From Symbiodinium natans (lineage: Eukaryota > Sar > Dinophyceae > Suessiales > Symbiodiniaceae), in assembly GCA_905221605.1 (NCBI GenBank), contig CAJNDS010002308.1, positions 437,496 through 501,495 on the forward strand: 64,000 nucleotides of DNA. The letters run 5' to 3'. The position numbers and the translations under genes were made by a program. How positions within the stretch are numbered: position 1 is the stretch's first letter; each line of letters opens with the position of its first letter. The notes beneath the pieces were generated by a model. It was not told the origin of the DNA, made no database searches, and saw nothing but the letters and a program-made list of their open reading frames with translations. Below, in pieces: positions 34,861 through 45,641 of this stretch.

Positions 34861-36347
34861 GAGAAGAACGAGTACTGGGCCTCCTGCCGGCAGAGCTGCG
34901 AGCCCGGTGCCATCGACCCAACGGATGCGCCGGAGTATCAGACACCTTGGACGTGCAGCATCATCGGCGGCTCCACCCCATCTCCGTCTCCCCAGCCGTC
35001 GCCGTCTCCTTCGCCTTCGCCCACGCCGAGCCCGCCCAATCCGGCGCCCGGAATGGCGTTCACCACCGGCACGGCCGGCACGGGAAAAGCCAGGCTCTTC
35101 GAGTTCGTGGATGTTTTGAGTGATCAGCCAGTGGCCGGCTCCATGGCCAGAGCGGTGCACTCGTCGGGTGGGGCTGCCGGAGGCGTGGTCAGCGAGAGCC
35201 AAGGGTATGGGCTCCTTTTGACCGGTGCCGTCCTGGCATCTCTGCCACCAGATGACCCGGACCACCAGCGCATCATGGATCTCACCCACGAGATGTTCCT
35301 GGGCTGGCGGCGCATGTGCGAGCTTTCTGCAGGCAGTGGCAGCTGCCAAGACGACGAGGGCTTCCAGTGTGGAGGAGGCAAGTACCCATGCCTGGCTCAT
35401 TGGAAGTTCGACGATGACCTGACGAACATCATCGGGTCGGGTTCCGCCCCGGACGGCGATGCGGATGCGCTTGCCGGCATGTTGCTCGCGGTGCTGTCTG
35501 TGGAAAGGGAAGCTTCCCAGCCCAGTTGGCTGGACGAGGCTGGCTGGGTCTTTGTGCAAAGCCAAGCATCAGAGAGAGGGACACAGAGGGAGAGAGAGAG
35601 AGAGAGAAGACAGAGAGAGACAAACAATAGTCACGACAAAGCACACAATAAAAAGAGGAAGGAGACAGAAAGAGAGAGAGGGAGATGGACATATCGTTTT
35701 GTTTTGGGGGTGGCAAGGTCTTGTGCTTGGCAGGTTGGTCAGTGGGCCTATGACACATGCAAGCAGTTCTACATGAGCAGCACGGTCGCTTCCAGCTCGG
35801 GCAACCACCGCATCGTGAAGCTGGGTGCCTGCTGGGGCGGCTGGGACGGACAAGGCCAGAATCCCAGCTACCACGCTCCCGCAGTCTACAGGATGTGCCG
35901 CAACTACATGAAGTCGCACGACACCCGCTATGGGACGTCGGCGGACGAGGGCGAGAATTTGGAGGCAGAGTGGAACAAGGTCATCGCGACGACCTACAAG
36001 GTTTTCGATGCGACGCAGTGCCCTTCCAACGGTCTTGTACCCAACTGGGCCAAGATTTCGGAGGAAGGGCAGAGCCTGCGCGCCACGATGGGCTTCTCTG
36101 GCAGTGGCACGCCTGGCGCCGAATACGGTTCCGAAGCAAGCCGCGCTGTTTGGCGCGTGGCCCTTGACTACCTGCTCTTTCCCAACGAGGCTGGGGACGC
36201 TGCAGCCTTCCTCGATCCCCTTGCAGCCCACCTGGAGACGAAGGAGACCAACGGCAACTGGGACGAGGCGCTCGATGTGGATGGCAGCTGCCTCGTCGAC
36301 AGCGTGCACAGCAGTTGGTCCTGGAACATGCCCCTGGGCTGCCGCAC
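34861..36347 (+). CDS. GH8 glycosidase, module A, exons A2-A3
   Basis: Main part of a glycoside hydrolase family 8 domain (endo-beta-glucanase/chitosanase type; substrate unknown). Exon A2 (34861-35547) completes the Cys-rich domain (EKNEYWASCRQSC), then a Ser/Pro linker, then the catalytic domain. The family motif around the proton-donor Glu is present (VSESQGYGLLL), as are the Asp-rich motif (DGDADALAGMLL) and the NPSYHAPAVYRM segment of exon A3 (35734-36347). Where family members usually have YDAxR with the presumed catalytic base Asp, this protein has SEASR, so Glu may replace Asp; that alignment is by eye. The intron at 35548-35733 (GT donor, GCAG acceptor, GA-rich) happens to be open and in frame. 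The paralogous intron in module B breaks the frame, so it is an intron. The exon ends phase 2 before GTAAC; the apparent TAA stop is intronic. Confidence 0.8.
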
Positions 36348-36884
36348 GTAACACTCTCTCGGAACCTGTCGTCGAACGTCTGTTTTGATCGTATACAAGA
36401 TTCATGCATAAACTCTATGAACCCTATAAACCCTATGAACCCCTATAAACCCTATAAACCCTTATGCCTATAAACCCGCCCGCTCAGTTCAGAGGCTCCA
36501 AATTTAGCCCTAGATGCCAACACTGCTCAATGAAACCGCGGCATACCAGTGAACACGAGGTGCTGCACAACATGTCTTCCAACACTAAAAGTATACAAGG
36601 TTAATTAGGGCCTAAACCCTATAAACCCGATGTCAACCCTATAAACCCCGTAAGCCGGAAACCCTGTACACCCGATAAACCCTATGAACCCTAAACCCTG
36701 TAAGCCCTGTAAACCACAGTAAACCGTGCAAACCTTAAACCGTGTAAACCCTAAGCCCTAAACCCTAAACCCTAAGCCCTAAACCCTAAACCCTAAATTC
36801 TAAACCCTAAACCCTAAACCCTAAACCCTAAACCCTAAACCCTAAACCCTAAACCCTAAACGTTTCGGGTTTAGGAAAGCGCAG

Positions 36885-39251
36885 GTTCATGGCCGGTCCC
36901 ACCTTTGCATGCCTCGTGTGCCCCGCCAACTCTGTGCAAGAGGATCTTCCAGGGTTTAGGGTTTAGGGTTGAGGGTTTTGGGTTTTGGGTTCTGGGTTCT
37001 GGGTTTTGGGTTGAGGGATCGTGAGCCCTTTATTGTGAGGACACTGCCAAGCCTTTTGCATAAGTTGAGCTTTGGGGTTTAATTTGGGTTTGGAGGGGGG
37101 GATTCGTTTGGGTCTAGGCTTTGGGGTTAGGGCTTAGGGCTCAGGGCTCAGGGCTCAGGGCTCAGGGCTCAGGGCTCAGGGCTCAGGGCTCAGGGCTCAG
37201 GGCTCAGGGCTCAGGGCTCAGGGCTCAGGGCTCAGGGCTCAGGGCTTAGGGCTTAGGGCTTAGGGCTTAGGCTGACCCAGTTGTGCGTGGTTACCTAAAC
37301 CATCCGAGTTAAACCCTAAGCTTTTTAAACCCAAAACCCACACACACCCTAAGCCCTAAACCCTAAACCCTAAACCCTAAACCCTAAACCCTAAACCCTA
37401 AACCCTAAACCCTAAACCCTAAACCCTAAACCCTAAACCTAAACCCACAGACCCTAGCGCTTTGCTGGCCACAGGACCGCCAACAGGAACTGATCGATGC
37501 GGCCGGGCAGCGGGTGGCCTCGAAGGCCATTACGGATTTAGGGTTTAAGGTTTAGGGACTAGGGTTTAGGGTTTAGGGTTTAGGGGTTTAGGGTTAGACT
37601 TTAGTGTTTTGGGGTTAGGGGTAGGGTTTAGGGCTTAGGGTTTAGGGGTTAGGGTTTAGGGCCCTAGGGTTTGACAACCTTGGACCGCGTAGCCCTACAA
37701 GGGGTTTAGACTTTAGTCGGGATTCAGGTTTTGGAGTGTAGGGTTTCCAGGGCGCAGGGTCTAGAAGTCTTGTCCCACTAATCATTGAGTTTAAGAGGCA
37801 AGAGCCTTTCTCGTCGGGAATATCTCTCAGAAGGACCACACACGTGGGAACAAAAAGGAACCCGAAACATTTGTCTAGGTGGCCCCTAAACCCTAAACCC
37901 TATAAACCCTAAACCCTAAACCCTCAACCCTAGTATAGTTCTCTTGAAGCGACCCGTACTCACTCTGCCGAAGCACCTCCTTGTAGTTCTCTCTGTAGCT
38001 CTCTTGTTCGGTGGGGGGGGGAGGGGGGGTTGTGAAGTCACAGCCGGGAACCCTACAACGCCGCTCTTTAGGCTCAAAATCGCACAAATCCTGGTTTAAG
38101 AAGGCCTTTGGTCCCAAGGATGTACCCTATCCCTTAGGCCCAAAATAGCCCACAAACCTTGTTCAAGAAGGCCGTAGGGCCTTCGGGTATAGTCTTAGTT
38201 CGCACAGCTGGAAAGCAGTAAGTCTGTCGTGGTTGAACTGCTCGGAGATGGGATGTGTAACTCCCTAAACGCAACTTAGTATGTTATTAGTTACGCCCAA
38301 AATCCCTTAAGCCTAAACCCTACACCCTAACCCTAAGAACCCTAAACCCTAGGCCCTAAGACCCGAAAACCCTAAACCCTAACCAAGGCTCTTGATCCGA
38401 GGTGCCTGAATCCTAAATCCTTGTCTTGCCCTCTAAACCCAAATCCGGACGAGGTACCCTAGACTCCCTTAAAGGGCAAAAAAAACATATACATATATAT
38501 ATATATATGTATGTACATATACAGGGCCCTCATTCCCAAACCCCAAACCCCAAACCCCAACCCTAAACCCGAAACCCTAAACCCTACTAAGAACCAGGGG
38601 GCTTTCCCCCAAAAAAACCCTCGAGGCCATTAGTGACTACTACTCGGGCAGCTGGATTGCCATCAGCACCATCACCCTGCAGCTTGCCTGCGAAGAAGCC
38701 AGCGTCTGTTATTAGGGTCAAAACCCTGCGCCCTAAACCCCCTAAACCCTGGCGCTTCGGGTCGTCCACGTGAGGTGTAAACACATCGAACCAGAAGGTT
38801 CCATGCTGTCAGGGCCCTCGAAACTTTGAAGTGAACCCCATGAGCCCGAATTGTGACCTCTTGCGCCCGAAGCCCGAAACGCATATGTTCATAGCACCTA
38901 GAACTCACTTTCGGGCCTCAAATACTTACAACTTGGGGGCTTACTTGCAGATCCCCCAACTACCCTTAAAGGATTGTAATACGGCCCGAGGGCCCAGAGT
39001 GGCAGGTACTTAGGGGGCAACATTTAGAGGGTAGTTCGACTTGCCTCTGGTATGGGTTGGGGTACAGTTTTGGGTGTTGAGGGTATGGTTTAGGGACCCC
39101 TAAACCCTAAACCCTAAACCCTAAACCCCAAACCCCAAGCCCCAAACCCCAAACCCTCATCCCAGGAACGGTGACCTATCCCGAGCCGCTGACCGGGCAG
39201 GTCTTCTGGGTACCAGCCCACCAGCACCCCCGACCCCATCTCCGACTCCCA
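36885..39251 (+). CDS. GH8 module A, C-terminal exons A4-A7
   Basis: Small exons complete the GH8 domain: A4 36885-36942 (FMAGPTFACLVCPANSVQE), A5 37475-37525 (DRQQELIDAAGQRVASK), A6 38626-38681 (AISDYYSGSWIAISTITL) and A7 39166-39251 (NGDLSRAADRAGLLG then a Ser/Pro-rich linker). The order and the pattern GP...NQ-like...YYxxS...GN/GD match the end of GH8 catalytic domains as I know them. Inferred donors are GA after A4 and GC after A5, A6 and A7, and acceptors are AG|G. A5 differs from its module B counterpart mostly at third codon positions, which confirms the frame. The A6/A7 intron is absent from module B, and joining A6 to A7 adds one Gln compared with B. Introns are filled with TTTAGGG-type repeat. 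Confidence 0.7.
37136..37268. repeat. Variant heptamer array GGGCTCA
   Basis: About fifteen tandem copies of GGGCTCA, grading at both edges into GGGCTTA and then TTTAGGG-type units. It is a locally amplified variant of the telomere-type heptamer inside the A4/A5 intron. Confidence 0.95.
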
Positions 39252-39769
39252 GCTCCTTGAGCTTCGTTTAGCTGGAGATTTTAGGGGTTTAGGATTTAGG
39301 GTTTAGGGTTTAGGGTTTAGGGTTTAGGGTTTAGGGTTTAGGCTATGTGGGTGGGGGTTTAGGGTATAGGCTTCCGGGAGAGTTTGTATTTGGTTAAGTG
39401 CAGCCGTGGCATTGGGGTTGATGCATGGAGATGGGCATGCCCTCTTCGACCCTTCCCAGCCTCACCATAACCAACATCAGCAACAGTTGACATGCCCCAA
39501 GGTTTGGGCCCAGGATTCTGTTATATGTCTGGGAGGTTCGTATGCGACGGAGAAGAGGGCTGAGAGAATCTGTAACCCTCAACAATAACCCTAAACCCTA
39601 AACCTAAAGCCCTAGCATGCCTGGTTTGCAGCAAGTCTCCGAAGCTTTGTAGCACCAGTACCAAAAAGGCATCCTGTCGGGTTCTGGCGTATGGGCCCTT
39701 GGGTTTCTGCAGTTTATTTATGTAAGGCGTATTGTAAGGGTTCACCATAGGGCCCATAGCAGGGGACCC

Positions 39770-39862
39770 CAAACCCCAAACCCCAAACCCCAAACCCCAA
39801 ACCCCAAACCCCAAACCCCAAACCCCAAACCCCAAACCCCAAACCCCAAACCCCAAACCCTA
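39770..39862. repeat. Variant heptamer array CCCCAAA
   Basis: A clean run of CCCCAAA, followed by a few CCCTAAA units, ends just before exon A8. It is a second example of homogenised variant heptamers. Confidence 0.95.
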
Positions 39863-39889
39863 AACCCTAAACCCTAAACCCCAAGACAG

Positions 39890-39967
39890 GCCCAACGCCC
39901 CCACCGGGAACCACCTTGCCGGTGACTTCCACCCTTGCGCCTACCACAAGCACCGGTTCCACTGGAG
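39890..39967 (+). CDS. Linker exon A8 joining GH8 modules A and B
   Basis: It encodes a Pro/Thr/Ser-rich linker (PTPPPGTTLPVTSTLAPTTS and STG). Its start (phase 1, after GACAG) joins to A7 at CCCA|GC, giving continuous Ser-Pro linker sequence. Its end (ACTGGAG|GCACC, GC donor) joins in phase to exon B1 at 40601 to read TGGTCSEAAEDC. This join is the evidence that modules A and B belong to one polypeptide. Such linkers are usually O-glycosylated and extracellular. Confidence 0.6.
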
Positions 39968-40322
39968 GCACCTGTTGGGCCTTCTGGGGTTTCGGGGTTT
40001 AGGGTTAAGGGTTTAGGGTGTTTAGGGTTTGGGGTTGTGCCCAGGGGTTCCGGAGCTTATTGAAGCTGGGGGTACTTAAGGCCGGGCCGACCGATCTAGG
40101 GCATTCTTCAACGCACAACTGATCCATGAGTCAAGCTTTGTGTCCCTTAAATCTATGACCCCGTGCATAAACCCTAAACCCTAATAGGTACCTGACAAAG
40201 GGACCATATCTTAGAGAGCTCCCGGAGACCGTCTTTGTTCCCTATAGCCCCTCTGCCAGGACCTCTCAATTCCCGAAGGCTTATAGTAAGGGCCATAAAA
40301 GTTTAAGTTTCCTTCTTCAGGT

Positions 40323-40408
40323 TACACCCTAAACCCTAAACCCTAAACCCTAAACCCTAAACCCTAAACCCTAAACCCTAAACCCTAAACCCTAAACCCT
40401 AAACCCTC
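40323..40408. repeat. CCCTAAA array
   Basis: A clean CCCTAAA run, followed by another at 40502-40578, inside the intron between linker exon A8 and exon B1. Confidence 0.95.
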
Positions 40409-40600
40409 CTAACACAAGTAAGTATGGCAAACCCCAAGCTCAGTGTTCAATGGGTTTAGTGGGCTTTCGGCCCTGGAGTCCATCGTACTGATACCTGGAT
40501 ACCCTAAACCCTAAACTGGCCCTAAACCCTAAATCCTAAACCCTAAACCCTAAACCCTAAACCCTAAACCCTAAACCCGATGCATCTTGCTACTCCGCAG

Positions 40601-40671
40601 GCACGTGCTCAGAGGCCGCGGAGGACTGCCGCACAACGGGCTGCTGCACCAATGCCGGATGGACCTGCTAC
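40601..40671 (+). CDS. GH8 gene, exon B1: Cys-rich domain start
   Basis: Module B copy of exon A1, starting after CTCCGCAG. It encodes CSEAAEDCRTTGCC and GWTCY. The next intron (40672-40808) is only 137 bp, has a GA donor (GAGAC), and is largely CCCTAAA repeat. Exon B2 resumes at GAGAAGAATGAG. Base differences from A1 are frequent, far more than between the adjoining GH8 exons. Confidence 0.65.
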
Positions 40672-40808
40672 GAGACTTGGGAAAATTCCTAAACCCTAAA
40701 CCCTAAACCCTAAACCCTAAACCCTAAACTCTAAACCTAAACCCTAGACGTTAAACCTATGTAGGTCGTTCGGGGTTGGGCGACGCGCCGTCCTGTATGG
40801 CGGCCAAG

Positions 40809-41595
40809 GAGAAGAATGAGTACTGGGCCTCCTGCCGGCAGAGCTGCGAGCCCGGAGCCATCGACCCAACCGATGCACCGGAGTATCAGACGCCTTGGAC
40901 GTGCAGCATCATCGGCGGCTCGACCCCATCTCCGTCTCCCCAGCCGTCGCCGTCTCCTTCGCCTTCGCCCACGCCGAGCCCTCCCCCCACGCCGAGCCCG
41001 CCCAACCCGGCGCCCGGAATGGCGTTCACCACCGGCACGGCCGGCACAGGAAAAGCCAGGCTCTTCGAGTTCGTGGATGCCTTGAGTGATCAGCCAGTGG
41101 CCGGCTCCATGGCCAGAGCGGTGCACTCGTCGGGTGGGGCTGCCGGAGGCGTGGTCAGCGAGAGCCAAGGGTATGGGCTCCTTTTGACCGGTGCCGTCCT
41201 GGCATCTCTGCCACCAGATGACCCGGACCACCAGCGCATCATGGATCTCACCCACGAGATGTTCCTGGGCTGGCGGCGCATGTGCGAGCTTTCCGCAGGC
41301 AGTGGCAGCTGCCAAGACGACGAGGGCTTCCAGTGTGGAGGAGGCAAGTACCCATGCCTGGCTCATTGGAAGTTCGACGATGACCTGACGAACATCATCG
41401 GGTCGGGTTCCGCCCCCGACGGCGATGCGGATGCGCTTGCCGGCATGTTGCTCGCGGTGCTCTCTGTGGAAAGGGAAGCTTCCCAGCCCAGTTGGCTGGA
41501 CGAGGCTGGCAGGGTCTTTGCGGAAAGCCAGAGAGAGGTACAGAGAAAGAGATAAACAATAAACATATCAGGGCACATAACAAAAAGGTAAAAGG

Positions 41596-41633
<38 letters not shown>

Positions 41634-42338
41634 TGAAAGAGAGAGAGAGAGAGAGTGCGTGTGAGAGAGAGGGAGATGGACATGTCGTTTTGTTTTGGGG
41701 GTGGCAAGGTCTTGTGCTTGGCAGGTTGGTCAGTGGGCCTATGACACATGCAAGCAGTTCTACATGAGCAGCACGGTCGCTTCCAGCTCTGGCAACCACC
41801 GCATCGTGAAGCTGGGTGCCTGCTGGGGCGGCTGGGACGGACAAGGCCAGAATCCCAGCTACCACGCTCCCGCAGTCTACAGGATGTGCCGCAACTACAT
41901 GAAGTCGCACGACACCCGCTATGGGACGTCGGCGGACGAGGGCGAGAATTGGGAAGCAGAGTGGAACAAGGTCATCGCGACGACCTACAAGGTTTTCGAT
42001 GCGACGCAGTGCCCCTCGAACGGTCTTGTACCCAACTGGGCCAAGATCTCGGAGGAAGGGCAGAGCCTGCGCGCCACGATGGGCTTCTCTGGCAGTGGCA
42101 CGCCTGGCGCCGAATACGGTTCCGAAGCAAGCCGCACTGTCTGGCGCGTGGCCCTTGACTACCTGCTCTTTCCCAACGAGGCTGGGGACGCTGCAGCCTT
42201 CCTCGATCCCCTTGCAGCCCACCTGGAGACGAAGGAGACCAACGGCAACTGGGACGAGGCGCTCGATGTGGATGGCAGCTGCCTCGTCGACAGCGTGCAC
42301 AGCAGTTGGTCCTGGAACATGCCCCTGGGCTGCTACAT
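40809..42338 (+). CDS. GH8 glycosidase, module B, exons B2-B3
   Basis: Near-identical paralogue of 34861-36347. Exon B2 is 40809-41513, 18 bp longer than A2 through a longer Ser/Pro linker. Exon B3 is 41725-42338, exactly the length of A3. The motifs VSESQGYGLLL, DGDADALAGMLL, NPSYHAPAVYRM and SEASR are all conserved. The intron 41514-41724 is 25 bp longer than in module A, contains expanded (GA)n, and shifts the frame and introduces a stop, so it must be spliced. Exon B3 ends phase 2 at a GT donor (ACAT|GTCTAG), matching A3. B3 differs from A3 at only about ten positions. Confidence 0.8.
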
Positions 42339-42526
42339 GTCTAGTAGCCTCGGAACCTCTCGTCGACGCAGAAAGCCGTCAACTCCAAACCCTAAACCCT
42401 AAACCCGAAGCCCTAAACCCTAAACCCTAAACCCGAAACCCGAAACCCGAACCCGAAACCCTAAACCAACCTAAGACCGAAATCCGAGAAGCCCTCAACC
42501 CCAAGATTCCCTAAAAGCCCTGGGAG

Positions 42527-44100
42527 GTTCATGGCCGGCCCTACCTTTGCGTGCCTCGTGTGCCCTGCCAACTCTGTGCAAGAGGAGCTTCCAGGGTTTA
42601 GGGTTTAGGGTTTAGGGTTTAGGGTTTAGGGTTTAGGGTGTAGGGTTTAGGGTTTAGGGTTTGGGTTGAGGGATCGTGAACCCTTTTTCGGGGTGCTTTC
42701 AGGGACTTTAGGGCCCTTAGAACTTCAGTTTCTGAGGGCTGTAGGGATTTGAGGGTTCAGGGTGTACAGTGGGTGTTACAGGGTTTAGGGCATAGGGTTT
42801 AGGCTTTAGGGTTTTGTGGTGTTGTTTTCGGAGGACCGTCAGCAAGAGCTCATCGATGCGGCTGGCAGGAGGGTGGCGACCAAGGCAACTTTGGGGATTG
42901 AGGGCCCTGTTCCCAAAGCACGCCCACCCCTTTCTCCCTATCCCCTCTTCCTCTCTGCATCTCTCAAACCCTAAGCCCTAAACCCTAAACCCTAAACCCT
43001 AATGATGATTGGTGCTCTCTCAATCTCTGCCTCCCTCTCGCTGTCTTTCCTTCTCCCGCCGGTCACCTGGCATCCTCAAGCCGCCCACCCCCCAGGGTTT
43101 AGGGTTTAGGGTTTAGGGTTGGTTTAGGGTTTAGGGTTTAGGGTTTCGGGTTTAGGGTTTGGGTCAATATCCTAAATGCTGCCAGGCCATTGACGACTAC
43201 TACTCCGGAAGCTGGATTGCGACTCCCGGCCGCATTTTATAGCTTAGGGTTTAGGGTTTAGGGTTTAGGGTTTAGGGTTTAGGGTTTAGGGTTTAGGGTT
43301 TACGGCTAGTCTTTAGGGTTTCGGGCTTGGGGTGTTACAGTTTAGGGTCTACGGTATTTAGATTTAGGGGTTAGGGTTTATAACAGGGTTTATAGGGTTT
43401 AGGGCTAAGAGTTTAGGGCTTAGGGCCTTAGGGTTTAGGCGGTTTAGGGTTTAGGGTCTAGCGTTTCGGGTCCTTTCGAAGGCCGTTGCTTGGTGTGCCC
43501 CTGCTGCTCTTCATGCCTTGAAGTTTTGCACGCCCGTGGCCTGCAAGCCCCACACAAGCCTACCGAGCCTTTTTAAGAGCAGCCTATACCCTAAACCTTA
43601 AACCCTAAGGGTCCATGTACCTAAATAGGGAATAGGGTCTAGGGTTTAGGGGCCTTAAAGTAATTGCCTACATAAGGCTTAAGGCTTTTTGGGGCCCAAG
43701 TACATAATAATATCGTTCATGGACCCTCAGGGAATCATCTTAAATAAGGCTCCCCCTAAACCCTAAACCCTAAAGCCTAAACCCTAAACCCTAAACCCTA
43801 AACCCTAAACCCTAAACCCTAAGGCTCTTTGCGGGCCGATGTCCAGAGTTGTAGTGCGAATATACCCTCTGGATTTTGCGGCCTGAAGCCCCAAACCCTA
43901 AACCCCAAGCCCTAAACCCTAAACCCTAAACCCTAAACCCTAAACCCTAAACCCTGAACCCTGAACCCTAAACCCTGAACCCTGAACCCTAAACCTATTA
44001 TAGACCCTAAGCTTCTGGGGTTCTCTTGCAGGATCAGCACCATTACCCTCAACGGAGATCTCCTGAGAGCCGCACAGCGCACGGGCTTGCTGGGCTCGCA
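42527..44100 (+). CDS. GH8 module B, C-terminal exons B4-B7
   Basis: Exons: B4 42527-42584 (FMAGPTFACLVCPANSVQE), B5 42834-42884 (DRQQELIDAAGRRVATK), B6 43186-43220 (AIDDYYSGSWIA) and B7 44032-44100 (ISTITLNGDLLRAAQRTG). Lengths of B4 and B5 equal those of A4 and A5. Inferred donors are GA after B4, GC after B5, GA after B6 and GT after B7. B7 would run into TGA at 44102 if not spliced; splicing at GTGACT keeps phase with linker exon B8. The B6/B7 intron (43221-44031) splits codons that are contiguous in exon A6. It contains TTTAGGG and CCCTAAA arrays and a family 5 MITE. Confidence 0.7.
43605..43735. mobile_element. MITE family 5 copy in GH8 intron
   Basis: The left end CTAAGGGTCCATGTACCTAA and the right end around TTCATGGACCCTCAGG match the copy at 23502-23611. 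The interior differs and contains short TTTAGGG-like sequence. It lies inside the intron specific to module B. Confidence 0.65.
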
Positions 44101-44456
44101 GTGACTCGGCTACGTCATCACGAGGTTGAGGGCCCTTTTTCGGGTTTAGGGTTTATAGGGTTTAGGGTTTAGGGTTTGGGGTTTAGGATTTAGGGTTTAG
44201 GGTTTTGGGTTTTGGGTTTTGGGTTTAGGGCTCTAGAAGTAGGTTATATATCAGGGATTTTAGGGTTCTGAGGTTTTATTTGGGGTTGCCCAGGGTTTCA
44301 TCAGGATTGTAGGGTTGAGGGTTGTGCGGTTGTAGGGCTTTGGGGTTTGGGGTTTTTGTGTGGTGGAGTTGTAGGGTGTTATGGGCTGTAGAGTTTAGGG
44401 GTTTAAGGTTGTAGGGTTGTGGGGCTGTAGGGTTGTAGCGTCGCAGGTTGCTTTTG

Positions 44457-44555
44457 AGCTTTAGGGTTTTAGGGTTTTAGGATTTAGGGTTTTAGGATTT
44501 AGGGTTTTAGGATTTAGGGTTTTAGGATTTAGGGTTTTAGGATTTAGGGTTTTAA
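44457..44555. repeat. 15-bp compound repeat of telomere-type units
   Basis: About six tandem copies of the 15-bp unit AGGGTTTTAGGATTT, a higher-order unit built from two altered heptamers. It lies in the intron after exon B7. Confidence 0.9.
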
Positions 44556-44686
44556 GGTTTGGGTTTTCTAGTTTAGGTTGCCTTACTACTAACCGCCAAA
44601 CTCCAAGTCCAACAACCCATCCCTGCACCCTAAACCCTAAACCCTAGGCCAAGCACCTAAATCTTGCACCCCAAACCCAAATTCAT

Positions 44687-44837
44687 GGGTTCCCCTACCA
44701 CCCTCCTCTATACTACCCCCCACTAAGTTGCCCCCTGACATGACCTTGACTAATTACGCTGAACTATCCCCAAATAGCCTTAATTGTGGGTGGAACCCTA
44801 GGAGAGGGTAGTGTAGAGGGGGGTAGTAGGGGAAGCC
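44687..44837. mobile_element. MITE-like element, GGTTCCCC ends
   Basis: The left end (GGTTCCCCTACCACCCTCCT and on to about 44722) is the near reverse complement of the right end (AGGGTAGTGTAGAGGGGGG and on to 44837). It is about 150 bp, single copy here, non-coding, and sits in the intron between B7 and B8. Confidence 0.65.
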
Positions 44838-44915
44838 ATGACAAACTCCTAGGGTTTAGGGTTTAGGGTTTAGGGTTTAGGGTTTAGGGCTCAGGAACTC
44901 TAAGCCCAAACTCAG

Positions 44916-44980
44916 GCCGACGACGCCTACGACGACAATGGCCACCACCATGGCGCCCACAACGACCACGGCATCCACTG
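44916..44980 (+). CDS. Thr/Pro linker exon B8
   Basis: After an acceptor (AACTCAG... CTCAG|G), this exon encodes PTTPTTTMATTMAP and TTTTASTGSQ. It joins in phase to B7 (CA|G giving SQPTTP). It is the module B equivalent of linker exon A8 and leads to the Cys-rich repeats. The 3' end is not firmly fixed. Confidence 0.5.
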
Positions 44981-44999
44981 GATCCCAGCGCTTTGGCCC

Positions 45000-45620
45000 T
45001 AAACCCTAAACCCTAAACCCTAAACCCTAAACCCTATACCCTAAACCCTAAACCCTAAACCCTAAACCCTAAACCCTAAACCCTAAACCCTAAACCCTAA
45101 CCCTAAACCCTAATCCCTAAATCCTAAACCCTAAAAAAAACCTTAAAAACCCTAAACCCGAAACCCTAAAGCCTAAACCCTAAAACCCCTAAACCCGAAA
45201 CCCTAAACCCTAAGCCCTAAACCCTTTCGGGCTTTCGGGGGGGAGAGACCCAGAGATTCAGGGCTTCCGAAGTTTTTTGCCAGGCCCCGAAACCCCCCCC
45301 GCCCCAAGCCTAAAGTTCGGGGGCTTTAGGGCTTCGCAGTGGTGTTCAGGGTTCAGGGTTTAGGGTTCAGGGTTTAGGGTTTATAGGGTTTATAGGGTTT
45401 ATAGGGTTTGTAGGTTTTATAGGGTTTTGGGTTCAGGGTTTAGGGTTAGGGTTTAGGGTTGAGGCCCCCCGTCTACAGCTTGCATTGTAAGCTTCAAACC
45501 CAAACCCCGAGTCCTATAAACCTTAAACCAGCAACCTGAATCCCTAAACCCTAAACCCTAAACCCTAAACCCTAAACCCTAAACCCTAAACCCTAAACCC
45601 TAAACCCTAAACCCTAAACC
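45000..45620. repeat. CCCTAAA arrays around degenerate repeat
   Basis: Two long CCCTAAA arrays (44999-45132 and 45541-45620) flank a segment with poly-C and TTTAGGG-type units. This is the intron between linker exon B8 and the first Cys-rich repeat. Confidence 0.9.
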
Positions 45621-45641
45621 TTTCAATTCAGCCTTTGCCAG

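Noticed and set aside
35053-36351. Single 432-codon gene model for GH8 module A
   Set aside because: Its start is an internal Met, it includes a 186-bp intron that breaks frame in module B, and its stop lies just past a shared GT donor.
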